From Cucumis sativus (taxonomy: Eukaryota > Streptophyta > Magnoliopsida > Cucurbitales > Cucurbitaceae): a stretch of DNA of 64,000 bases. A program made the position numbers and the translations under genes. The stretch covers positions 7,812,001-7,876,000 of the forward strand of contig NC_026660.2 in the NCBI RefSeq assembly GCF_000004075.3, read 5' to 3'. Below are positions 1 to 12,890 of the stretch, piece after piece; the first letter of the stretch is position 1, and every line of letters starts with the position of its first letter. The notes beneath the pieces were generated by a model. It saw nothing but the letters and a program-made list of their open reading frames with translations, did not search any database and was not told the DNA's origin.

Positions 1-3000
1 TTATTCACTCGCTTGGTTTTGGCTCATGTTTTCGAAATGTTTTCCACTTTCAAGGTAGAGATCGTGTTCCTAAAGCTTGACCTATTGCTAATAGTTTACT
101 ATTGAGTTGTAGTTATGCGTTGTTGTATGCCATACACTTTGTACATGCAATTTGGTCCGTATATATAAGTTTGCGAGGTCTGGGAAAAGTTTGGATGCTT
201 GTTAAACCTTAGTTTAATTGTTTATGATGAGTTACTCTGAGTTAGAATCTTAGTACGTTATGTTGTTATGGATTGCACTGTTGAGTTAAAATTATATCAT
301 GAGTATATTATGTATGTCTTTCTAGTTATTCTTCTCATCTTTAAGTTAACAACTAGGTTAGGGTCAGCAGGTGATATTGAGAGAACAATGGTATTTATTG
401 ACTTGGCACCATCCCCTAGACTTGGTGAAGGGACTAGAAGGGAGTGTGACAAAAGTGGTGTGGAGTGCAACATTAATTTAAGTCATAAAGACTCTAGGGC
501 ATCCACAATGTTGAATTGTCGGTAGTGAAATTTAGCTCATGATAAATGATAAATTAGACTTCTTTATTATTAAAAAAAATAATTGGTACAGTGTAGTTTG
601 ATTGGTATAAGAAATGAAAAAATTACAAGAAATAAAGAAAACAAAAATGCTAATTAAAAGTTACAACTCAAAAAACTTGGAATAAATCCTCAAGCTTTCC
701 TAGGATGATTCCCTCTTTTCCAAGGTGAAATTGTTTGTCAACACACCCACTTCCATGGGAATAGATATACTAAAGGTATTATGCCTCAAAGGAACTTTCG
801 TGTTCTCAAGACAAATGACTTAAACCGTTGAGAAGAACCCAAGTGGGCTACTGGAAAAAGCGATATAAATTGTGAAGATGGTGATATGGTCGACAAATAG
901 GGAGTGTTCATCATGAAGTGGAAAACTTTCCATCCCTTTTATAGGCTCCATAATGGTTAGGAACGTCATATTTCAAGTTCTGAACGATCTTTAGCCGAAT
1001 TTGAAGCTACTTTAACTTATCGAAGAGTGAAAACCGAAATTGTTCTTGACTAGTTTGAAATCTGGAAATTCATATCTCACTATTATAGGTTTCGAATCAC
1101 TTCTGCTGCGGGCACATTACATAGAAATTCCATAGCAATAGTAGTCCCAAAACTAACCAAAGTTGATCAGTTCAAAAATAGCAGTAACAATATTGAACCA
1201 CAATTATTCCCAATGAGCTAATTTAATAGATTATTATATTGACCAAAAAAGAATATAGAGGCAAGCTCATGCAATCGAACTATATTTTCAAGTAAGAGTT
1301 CCTCTTAAAGCTCAAATTCATGCATTAATTTCATGACATGAATCACTAGGGTAAAAAACCAAAGTCTTATGTATAAGTTATTTTTCTGGATTACTTTTTA
1401 TGACCAATTTTTACTTTTAACTATCTTAGTATTAAACTGATCAACTTCTGTATACTAATCCATATGATCATTGTATAGAGTAATCATGATAAAAACAAAC
1501 CATGCTATAGGAGTTAGCAAAAAGTTAATTAAGTTATACTTAATGTACATCAAAAGTTTATTCTCATCAGGGTTTAACATATTTGTATCCCAAAAAATGG
1601 TTAAGTAAATATGAATAAAACAAAACACTAAATAAGATGAAAAACCTAATAAAAGTAGAGATACAAGAAATATGAGAAATAATTGAGATACTTGTTTTCA
1701 ATTGATGGGAATGAAAGTAAAAACAGTACTTAAAATCAAAGGAAAGCCTAAAACCTAACAAAAAGATCGTAATATAGATTAAGACAAACACAAATTAGTA
1801 AAGAACTCAAAACAATGCTGAAAATTATGTTGTAGAAAATTCGAAAATAAAATATAAGAAAAAGCGTAAAATTAAACCTAAAGGTCTTGCTACAAATTTT
1901 CTTTTCTAGCTCGATTAACATAACTTTATCTGTCAAGGTGTCACGGGCAGAAGGCCTATTAACACATAGTTGGGTCTTAATACCCAAAATTTTTAGGTAA
2001 GGTATGAATTGAACACACCAGACTAAAAACTCATGAGGATTACCAAGGGAAAGTAAAAACAAACTGCTAGAAATCATAAAAGTGATCAGGTGTGTTGTGC
2101 AAAGATGGAGTGTAGATTGATTGCTTGAATCCTTGACTTCATGCATTATTTATGGCCTCCAAGCTAGGTTTCTTCAAGATCTTTTCGAGGCTTCAGATCG
2201 CTAAGAAATTTATTAGAAAATATTGTTTGACAAATTATTTCAAATTAAAATGCTAAAGTCTGTTACTCTATCTCTTTTCTGAAAATCTACTTGGTTGTCT
2301 GATAATGCAATTGTACTAATAATTGAAGTTCAATAATTTCGCCAATATCCTTCAATAAACACAAAGAAAATATAAGAAAAAACTCTGAAAATCAAGGATG
2401 CACGAAATATCAATATCAATATCTATATTTATGTATATATATATATATAAACTCGGCCATTCCAAACATGTCATAATTCATGTTTTTTAAGTTTAAGAAA
2501 AACAAATGACATGCCAAACAATTTTTTTTTTCTATTTAATTTGTGAAATATGATATTTAACATATCACTGCTACTTATATAATATAAGAGAGAAACATGA
2601 AAAAATATTTTAAGCCTAAACCCGTACTAAGTAAAAAAATCAATAATACTCAACACGTAAATTTTCTAAACCTAGACTAAAATACTTTACATCTCAAACA
2701 AGGTCGTTTAACTTTACAGCTAATTTAACACCACGTTGATATGAAAATTTCTAAGATTTGAAAATTGGGAACCTAACTAGTGAACTCCTAATGTCAAATT
2801 CTAAAATCTCCAATCAATTTGACAACGACCTAAAGGAATAGACTAGAAAGAATAAGAGATGAGGAGAAACTAGTTTCTCACTCTAAGTTTTCGAACACTT
2901 CATAAGTAAGGTGGTCAAACTTATCTGAATATTCTTTGCATGCAACTCTGAGTCAAAAATTACAAAAGAATGATGATGATGCTCCATCATCTACTAGAGA

Positions 3001-5200
3001 ATTTTTATTCATAGAAAATCCAAAATCTTCAAAATATCAAAAACTAATGTGTCATATTTTGTTTCCCTACTTTAAACCCAATTCATTGCCCTAAAAGATA
3101 TAAAATCCATTCTCTCCCTAACTCAAATGCACTAAAACCCAAATAATAGAATCCAATAATAAAAACAAAAAAATAAGGTACATTTTTACAAAATAGAATA
3201 AGTTACAAAGTTCAGTTGGTTCCGTCTTGCATGTCAACGGACTTTAATTATAGATCTTTTGATAAATTGGTTCTGCTTAAATTTTTGGAATTAAGTTCAT
3301 CTCCTCCTGAATATATATGAGAATTCAATGATAACGGTAATTTCTTGGCTTTTAAACGTGTGATTAGCTCCTAAGGTAACACAAGAGTGTTCTGGTTCAT
3401 ATCACACATACCATAACTATAAACTGTGGTTGTAACGAACTTTGCAAATTACAACCCAAAAACTATAAGTTAAAGTTCAAGCACATATATATCGAGAGCA
3501 GTGAAGAGGGACATGACAGGCATATTCGGTCCTTGTTTAGGCAATGAAATAAATTTCCTATTTCACCCATTTTCCACCAAAATATAACGATTCTCTTACC
3601 CCATTAGGACTTGGTTCATAGGGGACTCGATGTGCCTTTCAATATTCGAGAAAAAGAACATCCCTACCTTTCATGTTTCATGCCGATGTCGCCATCTTTC
3701 TCCTTCCATTCTACCACTACCATATCCCTCCCATTCAACCATGTCGTCGTCTTTATGTCTTACAATTTGTAGTGTGAGTTTTTATACTAGTTTTCAACCC
3801 TATCTCAATCCAAAACCACTTATTGAAATTGTTGAAAGCTACAAAATGTAAGCATGCAGTTTTATTGGTTCATACTGTTGCTTTTTCTTTTCTTTCTCTC
3901 TTCAAAATTTACGCAATCATAACTAGATATTTTAGGGTTAAAGCTAAAACAAAAGGTTTGTCATTTTCAGAATTTACATATAATACAAGTAAATTTCAAC
4001 TTCTTCATTTTCTTATCACATATACAAGGAAATATAATAATAAATTCATGATGAATTGATTTTAAAACATAAAATCTTTTAAATGTTACAATGAAGTTAC
4101 TAATACTTTGTTACTTTCTTTTAAAGAAATTTATTATATAGTGCATGTCATTTGGTGGTTCAAAAAATGTATTGACAAAATAGCGTCAAATTTAAATTTA
4201 AAGAGAGGTAGAAGATAGATTAATAAGGTAGTTTATAATATAAATAAAGGAAATGATTTACTAATTAGACTAATTTGAATTATTGAATTAATCATAAATT
4301 GAATATGGTTTGTGTGTATATATATATTTCCAAGTAAAATAAATATATAAGAAGATGTTATGGGTAGCCAATATTAGATTCATTTATTAAGAATTAGGAG
4401 CAGAAGCCGAATTGGCCGCCCGAGATATTTAAAGTAATACAAGATTATTATTATTCACTTGCGAGTGTTCCGTAAAACTAAAACAAATAAAAAACGACAA
4501 ATAATCGATCGCCACGTAGAACTATACACACCGTTAGATCAACGCCGTTCCTTAGCCAATCCAACACTCCAGATATTTCCACGAAGCGTACTCTTATCGA
4601 CAAATAAACGGTGAGAAATCAAAAACGTGTCGCTCCCGATTGCATTATTAGCCCAAACGACTCGACGGACTCTAACAACTCCCCTTCTGCTCCCCCTCAC
4701 CTGTTTTCTTGGAGTCTTTCTTCTCCGGCGGCAACTTTCCGTTTCTCTTTATATTCAGATTTCCAATTCCGGCCTTCCGGCATCCTTAAGAATTCCGGTC
4801 ATTCCTTGATCAACAAACACTACTCTCCAAATATCATTCATCATCTCTCTATTAACTAATTTCATTTTCTTCTTGCAGGATAATCGGCCCCCCTTTTCCG
4901 TTTCGCGTCGCCGGCGCTGGAAAATTGTACCTCGTGTCTTTCTATTATCTGATTCTTTTTTCATCTCATGACCGTGTTTTCTTTCTCTTCTTCTTTTTAA
5001 TTCCAATGAGTTTCTGATAGGCGTAGAATAACATCGCTGATGATAATCTCTTGTTTTGGGATACGATTCTGGAATCGAAGTTTAGCGTTTTAGCTCAATA
5101 GAGTTTCGCAATTCGATTTTTCTTCTTTCTCGTTTCTTATATGTTCTTTGAGAGAAGGAATCGTTCCGGTCAATTTTGATAGTGAAAAGTGGAAAGGATT
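1..5200. other. AT-rich intergenic DNA, no supported gene
   Basis: Several short open frames occur here, but none has a recognisable domain, plausible splice partners or coding composition. Positions 430-456 end in GGGAGTGTGACA, which resembles the 3' end of a TGTCACAC-type LTR (compare 8616). A minus-strand TATAAAA-like motif at about 937-945 could belong to another LTR remnant. A (TA)n run lies at about 2430-2450. From about 4480 the sequence becomes more GC-rich and then C/T-rich, and probably forms the promoter and leader of the NF-YB gene downstream. Confidence 0.5.
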
Positions 5201-5261
5201 CGGTCTGTATTCTTTCCGTAACTAAAATTGATAGTTAAAGTAAGTGTTGTGGATCGTTGTT

Positions 5262-5300
5262 ATGAGAATGGATCGAGAGGAGAAAAGGTACGCATCGTAG
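5262..5300 (+). promoter_or_regulatory. 12-codon upstream ORF in the NF-YB leader
   Basis: An ATG at 5262, followed by a second in-frame ATG two codons later, opens a 12-codon frame. It ends at TAG 5298-5300, 77 bases before the NF-YB start codon. If this stretch is in the mature leader, as its closeness to the start suggests, it could reduce initiation at the main ATG. No peptide conservation can be judged here. Confidence 0.4.
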
Positions 5301-5377
5301 TTCATAAGCTTTCGACAGCCCTAGGAGGAGAAATTGGTTGAGATTGTGAAATCGTTAGAGAGAGAGGGCGTTTAGAA

Positions 5378-5983
5378 ATGGCGGATTCAGATAACGAATC
5401 GGGAGGTCACAACAGCAACGCCAACAGCGAGCTGTCGGCGAAGGAGCAGGACAGATTCTTGCCGATAGCGAACGTGAGCAGGATCATGAAGAAGGCATTA
5501 CCAGCAAACGCAAAAATCTCAAAAGATGCAAAAGAAACAGTACAAGAGTGCGTATCGGAGTTCATAAGCTTCATAACAGGGGAAGCATCGGACAAGTGCC
5601 AAAGAGAGAAAAGGAAGACAATCAACGGCGATGATTTACTGTGGGCCATGACCACGCTTGGATTCGAAGAGTATGTGGAACCGCTGAAGACTTATCTTCA
5701 AAAGTACAGGGAAATGGAAGGGGAAAAGAGCACTATGGGGAGACAGGGGGAGAAAGACGGTGGTGGTGGTGGGCCCGGCGGCAGTGGTGGAGGAGTCAAC
5801 TCTTCTGGTGCTGCCGCTGGTGGCGCCGGTGGTGGATACAACGGAGTGGGTGGAATGTATGGTGGGGTAATGATGATGGGTCACCATCAGGGAGGCGTTT
5901 ATGGTGGTGCTGGATTTCATCATATGGGAATCGGCAGCGGGAAAGGAGGAAGTGGTGGTGCTTCCGGCACCGGACACCGGTAG
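5378..5983 (+). CDS. NF-YB3: Nuclear transcription factor Y subunit B, NF-YB3-like
   Basis: Intronless 201-aa protein. Residues about 24-115 form the histone-fold (HFM/CBF-B) domain. It holds the family signatures [15 protein letters not shown], the NF-YC-contact and DNA-contact helix around [20 protein letters not shown], and the C-terminal [16 protein letters not shown] block. In this family NF-YB pairs with NF-YC, and the dimer recruits NF-YA to bind CCAAT boxes. NF-YB2/3-type members act with CONSTANS-type proteins in photoperiodic flowering. The short acidic N-terminus ([10 protein letters not shown]) and the match through the core place it in the NF-YB2/3 clade rather than the LEC1 clade; the histone fold carries the non-LEC1 residues. 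The tail (about 128-201) is unusually rich in glycine and histidine. The ATG at 5378 is chosen because the usual MADSD start follows it directly. The exact clade member is inferred. Confidence 0.95.
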   Translation: MADSDNESGGHNSNANSELSAKEQDRFLPIANVSRIMKKALPANAKISKDAKETVQECVSEFISFITGEASDKCQREKRKTINGDDLLWAMTTLGFEEYVEPLKTYLQKYREMEGEKSTMGRQGEKDGGGGGPGGSGGGVNSSGAAAGGAGGGYNGVGGMYGGVMMMGHHQGGVYGGAGFHHMGIGSGKGGSGGASGTGHR

Positions 5984-7770
5984 TGGTGTGGGACTGCTGC
6001 AAGGCCAAGCTAAGTGGGCTATGTGCTAGTTGGAACCTTTTAAAGGTTCTCCAACTTTTGAGCATCATTGATGACATTTTAGGAAGTTAATAAGAATTTT
6101 TTTTCCTCTTTTTGGGTCATTGAAAGTTGTGGAAAACTACTTTGGGTCTTTGTCAAATTTCTCTATTTTTCCTTTTTTTTTTTCCTTGTATAAGTGTAAT
6201 TTGTGTATCTTGTGTGTAAGAGGGATATATTGATAAATATGATGGCATTTGTACAATTGTAACCCCTAATTTTACACCAAACTACTTACTAATTGCTAAG
6301 ACCCTTTTCTCCTAATTTCTCCCCTCTCTTTCTCTCTTTCTATTTCTAACCCCACCCTATATTTTGATTTAATTTGTTTCAAAAGAAAAACACATATACC
6401 ATCCATTAATGTAGAGACACAATCTGACTAGTCTACACCATTTATATGAGTTTAGTTGTAATATGATTAGTCTAATAACCTCTGAACTGGTTTAGATTGC
6501 ACTCATTAAGTTAGCAATCCATCAATCCCTTTAGTTATTTATTTTTCTCCAAGAAATGTGTCTTTGTTTATGAATATCCTCTTTATCTCTTTTTTCCTCA
6601 ACCAACTTGGTCTCGGTTGCTTGGATTTTGCATGCCTTTCTTGGTTCATTTCACAAGAGTAACTATTTCGTCATCAAATTAAAAGTTTGTGAAATTTAAT
6701 TTAACATTGAATCGAGAAATCTTAGGTTGTGGAGTTTAACTCTTTATTGATTTCTATTACATCATTCAAGTAGTCTAAAATAGTGCTATTAGAACTAAAT
6801 ATATATATATATATCAAAAGTTGAAAAGCAGATACTTTGAAACTTTTTAACAATGTTTTTTTAGAATGTTGCAATCCTGTTTTCAAGATATGGCCGATTA
6901 CCTTTTTAGATGGAAAGAAAAAGAAAATGTGAAATATGAAATGGAAAGGGGATGAGTGGGTGAAAAAAACAATCATAGAATGAAGATGGTGAAATGATGT
7001 TGAGGAGATAAAAGATATGAAGAATTGTAAAAATAATATTCAAAAGAGTATCCATTCACAGATATGGTCTTGTCCATAAAAGGGTCATTTTAAGGAAAGA
7101 GAAGATAAAAGCTTAGATTGGTCAATACATTGGGAAAAAAATGATTTGTCTCATAAATTTGAAGCTGTTGTTCTCTTTGTTTCTTTTTTCAGTAAAAATG
7201 GATGCCACATTCAACAAATAAAGTGTGAAAAGTCATTTTTATGATAAATATTGTTAATAGATGTCCATTATCGACCATATTTCACTCCCACCATATCCTA
7301 CTCTAAAACGTCACCCTTGAAGTGTGTTTGTTTTCGTATGTCACTCTTTTCATATCCCATCTATCTTGTCAAATGTCTTGAAAGAGATTTAGTGGCTATG
7401 TAACCCAGCTTATCAAATTGCTTATAAATAGTGGCGTTTAATGAATGTGTAAGACACAAAATTGGTTGAAATTTCAAAAGTCTCTAGAAGCTTTTTAGAA
7501 TATCTTTTAAATTCATTTTAGTAATCATTATTATTATTATTATATTTATTCCATATCCATGTTTCCACTATGTCTTGGTTGTGTGTCATTGTGCTGCTCG
7601 TTTTTACAACACGTTATTAGATTTAGTGTCTCCTCTATCTAAGGTAGATTCTAAAGGTAGGTCGGTATTTTCTCACTTTATTATAATTAATAAAATAAAT
7701 TATATATTTTGTATATTTGATTTGTATTAATTTTTTAATATAATTATAATATTTTATGATAGTGCTACCA
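5984..7770. other. NF-YB 3' region and AT-rich intergenic DNA
   Basis: The first 300 bases or so are T-rich with several AATAA-like runs and probably hold the NF-YB 3' UTR. Beyond that I see only AT-rich DNA, a short (TA)n at about 6800 and a (TTA)n run at about 7528-7545. No gene or clear mobile element is recognisable. Confidence 0.5.
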
Positions 7771-7774
7771 CGGT

Positions 7775-8614
7775 AAATCATGCAAAACTAGAATTTACGG
7801 CCTTTCACATTAATGGTAGCAATTACTTACCATGGGTTCTTGATGCTGCGATGCAATCTCCACGTCATAAATCTTGAAGATGCAATTAAAAAATGAAATA
7901 CAATGATCAATCATGAAAAAGCGAAAGTCATGAATTTTTTCGTCATCACATTCATGAGGATTTGATGTCAAAATATTTAACAATAAAATGTCTTCAGAAG
8001 TTGTGAAATTAATTGAAAGTAAGGTATGATCATTTAAAATTAGTCCATCTTCCCCAGACTCGTTATAATTTGATACATTTGAAGCTAAAAGATTTTAAAT
8101 TGTGATTACAATTGTGAATTGTTCAAAATTGTTGTTACATGGAGAAAAAATATTGATGTAGACATGTTGGAAAAGACATATTCTACTTTTCATGTCTCAA
8201 ACATGCTCTTGTAGCAGCAATATCGAGAGAGATTTTAAAAAATATAATGAACTCATCTCATGCTTTCTTGATGCCGAACAAAATAAAAAGTTGTTGATGA
8301 AAAATCATGAATCCCGACCAACTGAAACAAAATTATCCCCTAAAGCGAAGGTTGTGAATTTTAATCATGGACGGGGTCATAGTCGTGGTCGTGGCCGAGG
8401 TCGAGGTAAAGATTATGGCCGAGGAAGAAATAACTATTAGTTTCGTGGTGGTCGTTCTAATAATCCAAATTTCAAAAGAACTACACATTTATCATATAGG
8501 GAAAGCTCCACAAAATAATATTTCAAAAAGTGATAAAAAAAAAAAAAAGAGTATGCTACTGATGTGGTATGACTAGATATTGGTCACACGTTTGTCGAAC
8601 ATCGAAACACTTAG
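7775..8614 (+). pseudogene. Decayed copia retrotransposon gag
   Basis: Translating across frames gives a run of Ty1/copia gag (UBN2-type) landmarks in order. These are NGSNYLPWVLDA near 7812, a region resembling DKAKAM..FLRHHLHE, DMLEKTYSTFH near 8160, then FKKYNELISCFLDAEQNKKLLMKNHESRP at about 8237-8325. An RGRGRGRG-rich tail ends in GRGRNNY at about 8440, and a CCHC zinc knuckle follows at about 8551-8600. The gag is broken by stops and frameshifts, and one stop falls inside the knuckle between its first two cysteines. The expected knuckle histidine appears as tyrosine. Similarity stops abruptly at about 8614, where a different repeat begins. Confidence 0.8.
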
Positions 8615-8615
8615 T

Positions 8616-9819
8616 TTGTCACACCCCCTTCTTAGCACCATCTCTAGCTACAAAATGAGATGTGAAGCCAACATATGCCAACTCTCCCTCATGATACATA
8701 TTGACAAACAAAACTGAAACTCGACTCAAAGTTACTACTTAGACGCAAAATCATAAGCATTTAGAGTGATACCTGATAATACATTATATTCAACAATACA
8801 AATTCTAGTTACAAATTAAACACAATATTACAACCAATCTCGAACAACACTACTAAACATATTTACATAAGTCCACCAGGACAACGAACACATAAACCTA
8901 ATGGATAAACTAGACCTCTGACAACAGTAAGCTCAGCTCTGGGAGTATGATCATACTTGGAAAATTAAAATCTTTGAAAGAGTGAGCTAGGAAAGCTCAA
9001 TGAATGATGAATATAAGAACACTTAAATAAAATTTAGCTTAAACTTCATTTCCCAGTTTTGTTTAAACAATCACATTGTTAAAACATAACTTACACTTCT
9101 TTTCACTTTACTTAATTGGTTCGCTACTAAAACCAACAACTCATCTAACCCCATTGTAGTGGATAGAGACTTGACACTAACGATGGAGGTCTCAATGAGT
9201 TAGCTATCTAACTGACAACTCATCTAGCTACTTTGTGGTAGAGATTAGTAGAATACAAATAATGATAATTTTAATGAGTTGCAGTTTCCAACTGACTCTG
9301 TTCTGGTAGAGATTACTTCAGACAACGATCATTCTGCTGGAAACAAATAACATTCCTTCTTAACATAAATTGTATGATGTAGTGGGTTTTGCCCATCACT
9401 CCCATCATCTTTACTATGGTGGGGCCTAGCCATCACCTTTGACAACATCGTTGTTGTGGAGCTATACAGATGACGACAACAAAATATAACCTATGTGCAC
9501 ATAGTATCATATAGTCTCAGGCTCAGCATATAATTCATGAAATCTTAGAATTCACATGGAAGCACTAAAAACATGTATGCTTATCTATATCTTGAATAAA
9601 TATCAAACTTACTCAGATTGTTCGTGAAAACATAAATTCTTTAATCAATACTTACTAAAACATGTCTTGCTTAAATAATATCATTTGAATTATTTTCCAA
9701 AAACTCATTATTCACGATAATATAAATCTCATTAAAAAAATCTAAACTTGAAACGATGCTTGAAACTTAATCATGGAAACCTTGTAACATTCATAAATTA
9801 ACAATCAATCACTTAAAAC
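8616..9819. repeat. LTR-like repeat beginning TGTCACACCCCC
   Basis: Sequence changes sharply after the gag remnant, starting with TGTCACACCCCC, a common plant LTR terminus. The block has moderate complexity. It contains degenerate internal repeats around ACTCATCTA and GGTAGAGATTA (about 9135-9320) and no coding capacity that I can recognise. The other end is not clear; I place it at the copia LTR that begins at 9820. Its nature as an LTR is inferred from the terminus only. Confidence 0.4.
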
Positions 9820-10138
9820 TGTTGGAATTTATGTCCTAAAACTCGTAATTTGTAGTTTAAATTATATTATATTCAATAAAGTAGTTATTAAGGACTTATT
9901 AGTGAAAATTGAATACTACAATCGTAAGAATATAATAAACTAAGGTTCCAAGGCTATCTAGTATATACTTGAACTTTATGCAGAGACATAAATGTGGATC
10001 AAATTCGAATATATAGTCCAAACGGTTTATAGTGTATGAATACGCTAAGGTTGGATACTTTATTTTGGAGACACTATGAATGCGGCCCACTTTGTAGTTA
10101 GTAAAAACGATGTGATCTTGAATCGTTCATGTAGAGAC
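9820..10138 (+). repeat. Truncated copia-type LTR (TGTTGG family), copy 1
   Basis: It starts TGTTGGAATTTATGTCC and is collinear with the copy at 10139 and the inverted copy at 56560-57111. All share the landmarks GTCCTAAAACT, ATAAAGT, AAGGTTGGATA and CACTTTGTA. It stops at the point where copy 2 starts, so copy 2 either inserted into it or replaced its 3' part. Confidence 0.65.
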
Positions 10139-10725
10139 TGTTGGGATTTATGTCCTAAAACTTGTAGATTGTAAATATAATCCATTTACAATTACTAATA
10201 AAGTGTTATTATGATTATTTTAATAAATTTTATTAATTATATTATTAGTTTTGTCTTAATAACCCAAATCCAATAAACTAACATCATAAGTTGTTAAAGA
10301 CATACAGGGATCAATGTTCGAGATCAGCTTAAAGTGTCTATAGTATAGGGATAAGGTTGGATATCTTATCTTGATAACAATATGGATACGAATCACTTTG
10401 TATTTGATACAAATGCAATGATCAAACACGTTTGTGTAGGTGACATGCGAGTGAGGGTATATCCTATGCAAGGAGTTTGCATAAGACAATACCATGAAAT
10501 AGTAGCCGCTAGATGTAATTTTGTTAACTAATTGAGTTTCTATTTCATTAGGATGACCTAGGTAACTTAGTCTTAATTCTGAGTGTATTATGAACTCCTA
10601 TTTCATTAGATTGTTCTTTAGTTGATTTGTCTGGGGAAGAAAAAACGATATGCATGTTTGTATGTGTTTGATTACAAAAACTGTAGGACTAATTAATAGT
10701 CAATGTTAGCAAGCTAACATTCTTA
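10139..10725 (+). repeat. Copia-type LTR (TGTTGG family), copy 2, with PBS-like sequence
   Basis: It begins TGTTGGGATTTATGTCC and ends near 10719 at GCTAACA, so it has TG...CA ends. Immediately after, TTGGTATCAT at about 10726 resembles the tRNA-Met primer-binding site (TGGTATCAGAGC) of plant copia elements. An AATAAAGTG polyadenylation-like signal lies near the start. No gag is recognisable downstream. The LTR assignment rests on ends, PBS-like site and copy number within the window. Confidence 0.6.
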
Positions 10726-12000
10726 TTGGTATCATTCATTCAGGTGTCTACTACTCTCCCGCCTCCCCCCATTTTTCATGGTTCCTTTAGTGCCACAGCC
10801 ACCATTTGGGCCTCCTCTCTTAGACCTCTACCCATGATGAGACAATCTCTTCCTCCTGAGCCTCCTACCATTTTTCATGAAGATGAGCATAATACACAAA
10901 TGTCCTTACCTTAAATGCACAAATGCCACCATTAATTATCCGTTGGCTCAACACATTCTAGAACTTACAGCAATACGATCACTTGATATGCTATCCTAGT
11001 ACAATTGATTTTAAAATTTGCGGTCATTGTAAAATGTTAGAGTATTACAAACTTGTCCTTCATTATCAAGTTTAATATAAACTATTCCAATCTGGCAGAT
11101 GTTCTATATAGCTGGCATGTTCTCAGGGGAAGGGTATTATATGCTAAGGATAACATTCCATGAAAAGAGAATAGTGGAGACAGACACACATGTTAAAGAT
11201 GGCAAGGGAATATATTTCGAGAGCCTAACTATAATTTTTTATTCAGTTAGCTTTCTTTTTTCTTTTTTAGATTAAGAAACTTTAAAACTATATATTCATC
11301 CAAAAAAGAACACATCCAAAAAGTCTTAGGGATGAGGATTTAATTAAGCCCAAAAATAAGCTTAATTTAGCTCAAAGACTAAATATGACTCAAATTCACG
11401 TGGTTGAGTCTATGGGTCTGGTCCATGAACCAACCAGACTCAAGTCTAGAAAAGCCCACCAAAGATCTATAATTAGAGTAGTTTCCCTCATTTGCGAGGG
11501 TTGGGAATTTTTTTACTCTAGAAGGTCCAAATCAAATCCTCATCCCTAAGACTTTATATCAAACGTAGGCGTTCAACCGAGAGAGAATCAGATGATCAAG
11601 TTCAAGAGATCGAACCATATCTCATTAAATCAACATAAATACAACATCAACATAAGTTCAACTTCATGAATCAAATTTCTCGAAAAATCTCGTGTGAACA
11701 ATTTCTTTGTCATCCATAACAATTTCTCTTTTTGTAAATATGAGAAAATTAGGTTTAAAAATATGAATAAAGCAAAGAAAACATCCAAAGAGAAAGGAGA
11801 GAAGAAATAAAAACGACATTTCAGAATAAAACTATTTTTTTAAAAAAAATTAAGAAAATGGAGATGCACTCCAAAAAAAACCATATTTATTTAAAACCAT
11901 ATTTATTTTAATGTTTTTTATGGAAATGAACCATTTTTTTTCCTAAAAAAATAAAACTGTCTTATCTTCCATTAGAATGCAAATTTCATCGTGCTCCAAG
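10726..12000. other. Intergenic DNA, no gene seen
   Basis: A short proline-rich open frame at about 10726-10914 lies just after the PBS-like site and may be retroelement leader. I see no known domain. The remainder is AT-rich. Confidence 0.4.
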
Positions 12001-12018
12001 CGTTTTTAAAGGGAGAAA

Positions 12019-12890
12019 TATGCATATTGGTTTTCTTTTCCTTTTTCTCGATTATTTTTATCGATTTTCTTTTCATTTTTCACAATTATTTTTATCGGTT
12101 TTCTTTTCCTTTTTCTCAATTATTTTTATCGGTTTTTTTTCCTTTTCCTCAATTATTTGTATTGGTTTCCTTTTCCTTTTTCTCAATTCTTTTTATTCGT
12201 TTTTTTCCTTTTTCTCAATTATTTTTATCAGTTTCATTTTTCTTTTTCTCAATTATTTTTCTATTTTCTTTTCTTTTTTCATTTTCCCATGTGATTTTCT
12301 TTTTCTTCCTCTTATTTCCATGTACTTCACCAAATAACCACTCTCCACGTGATTTTCTTTTTCTTCTCCTCTTATGTTCACCGTCTTCCCCAAATAACCA
12401 TTGTCTTCCTCTTCCTCTCATTGTATTTATCGTCTTCTTCCTCGCCTCTCATCGTCTTCCTGTATACGATGTCTTTCTCTTTGTCAGATCTGGGTTTTCG
12501 CTATGGGTTTGCGCCGAATTTGTGTTTCCTCACAGGTCTTTGTCTTCCTCTTCCCCTTGGATTTTAGTCCTCCTCTTCATCGTGAATTTTTGTCTTCCTC
12601 CTCGCTAGCTCTATCTTTCAGATCTCAATCTTCATCTTGATCTCCATAAGATTACTAGAAGGACTTCATGTCTAGATTTATAAAGTGAGTGGTGTAATGT
12701 TTAATTCAATTAAATGTGAATAAAAATAACATGAATAAAATAAAAAATAAATCTCGAATAAAATAAGGAAACAAGAAACAGTTATCAAACACATTCATTT
12801 TTCTTGTTGTAAAAACAAAAGAAATAGAAAATAGAAAACATGGAATAAGAAACAGAAAACAGAAAACAGAAACGTTACCCAACGGACCTC
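12019..12890 (+). repeat. Dispersed repeat with T-rich minisatellite, copy A
   Basis: It starts with about eight degenerate units of roughly 33 bp (TTTTCTCAATTATTTTTATC as core) at 12030-12270. A CTTCCTC-rich section follows, then an AT-rich section ending in AACGTTACCCAACGGACC at 12871-12888. The reverse complement matches the repeat at 15383-15990 in the same order, so these are two copies of one element in inverted orientation. The long open frames across the minisatellite (about 11991-12640) are low-complexity artefacts. The class of element is unknown. Confidence 0.7.

Noticed and set aside
1748..2146. 132-codon minus-strand open frame
   Set aside because: Composition is AT-driven, there is no known domain, and no splice or promoter context supports it.
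5407..6090. Open frames in other frames and on the opposite strand over the NF-YB gene
   Set aside because: They are shadows of the GC-rich, repetitive NF-YB coding sequence and have no family match.
11991..12640. Long overlapping open frames rich in Phe, Ser and Leu
   Set aside because: They run through a T-rich minisatellite that belongs to a dispersed repeat with an inverted copy at 15.4-16.0 kb. The length comes from the lack of A-rich stops, not from coding.
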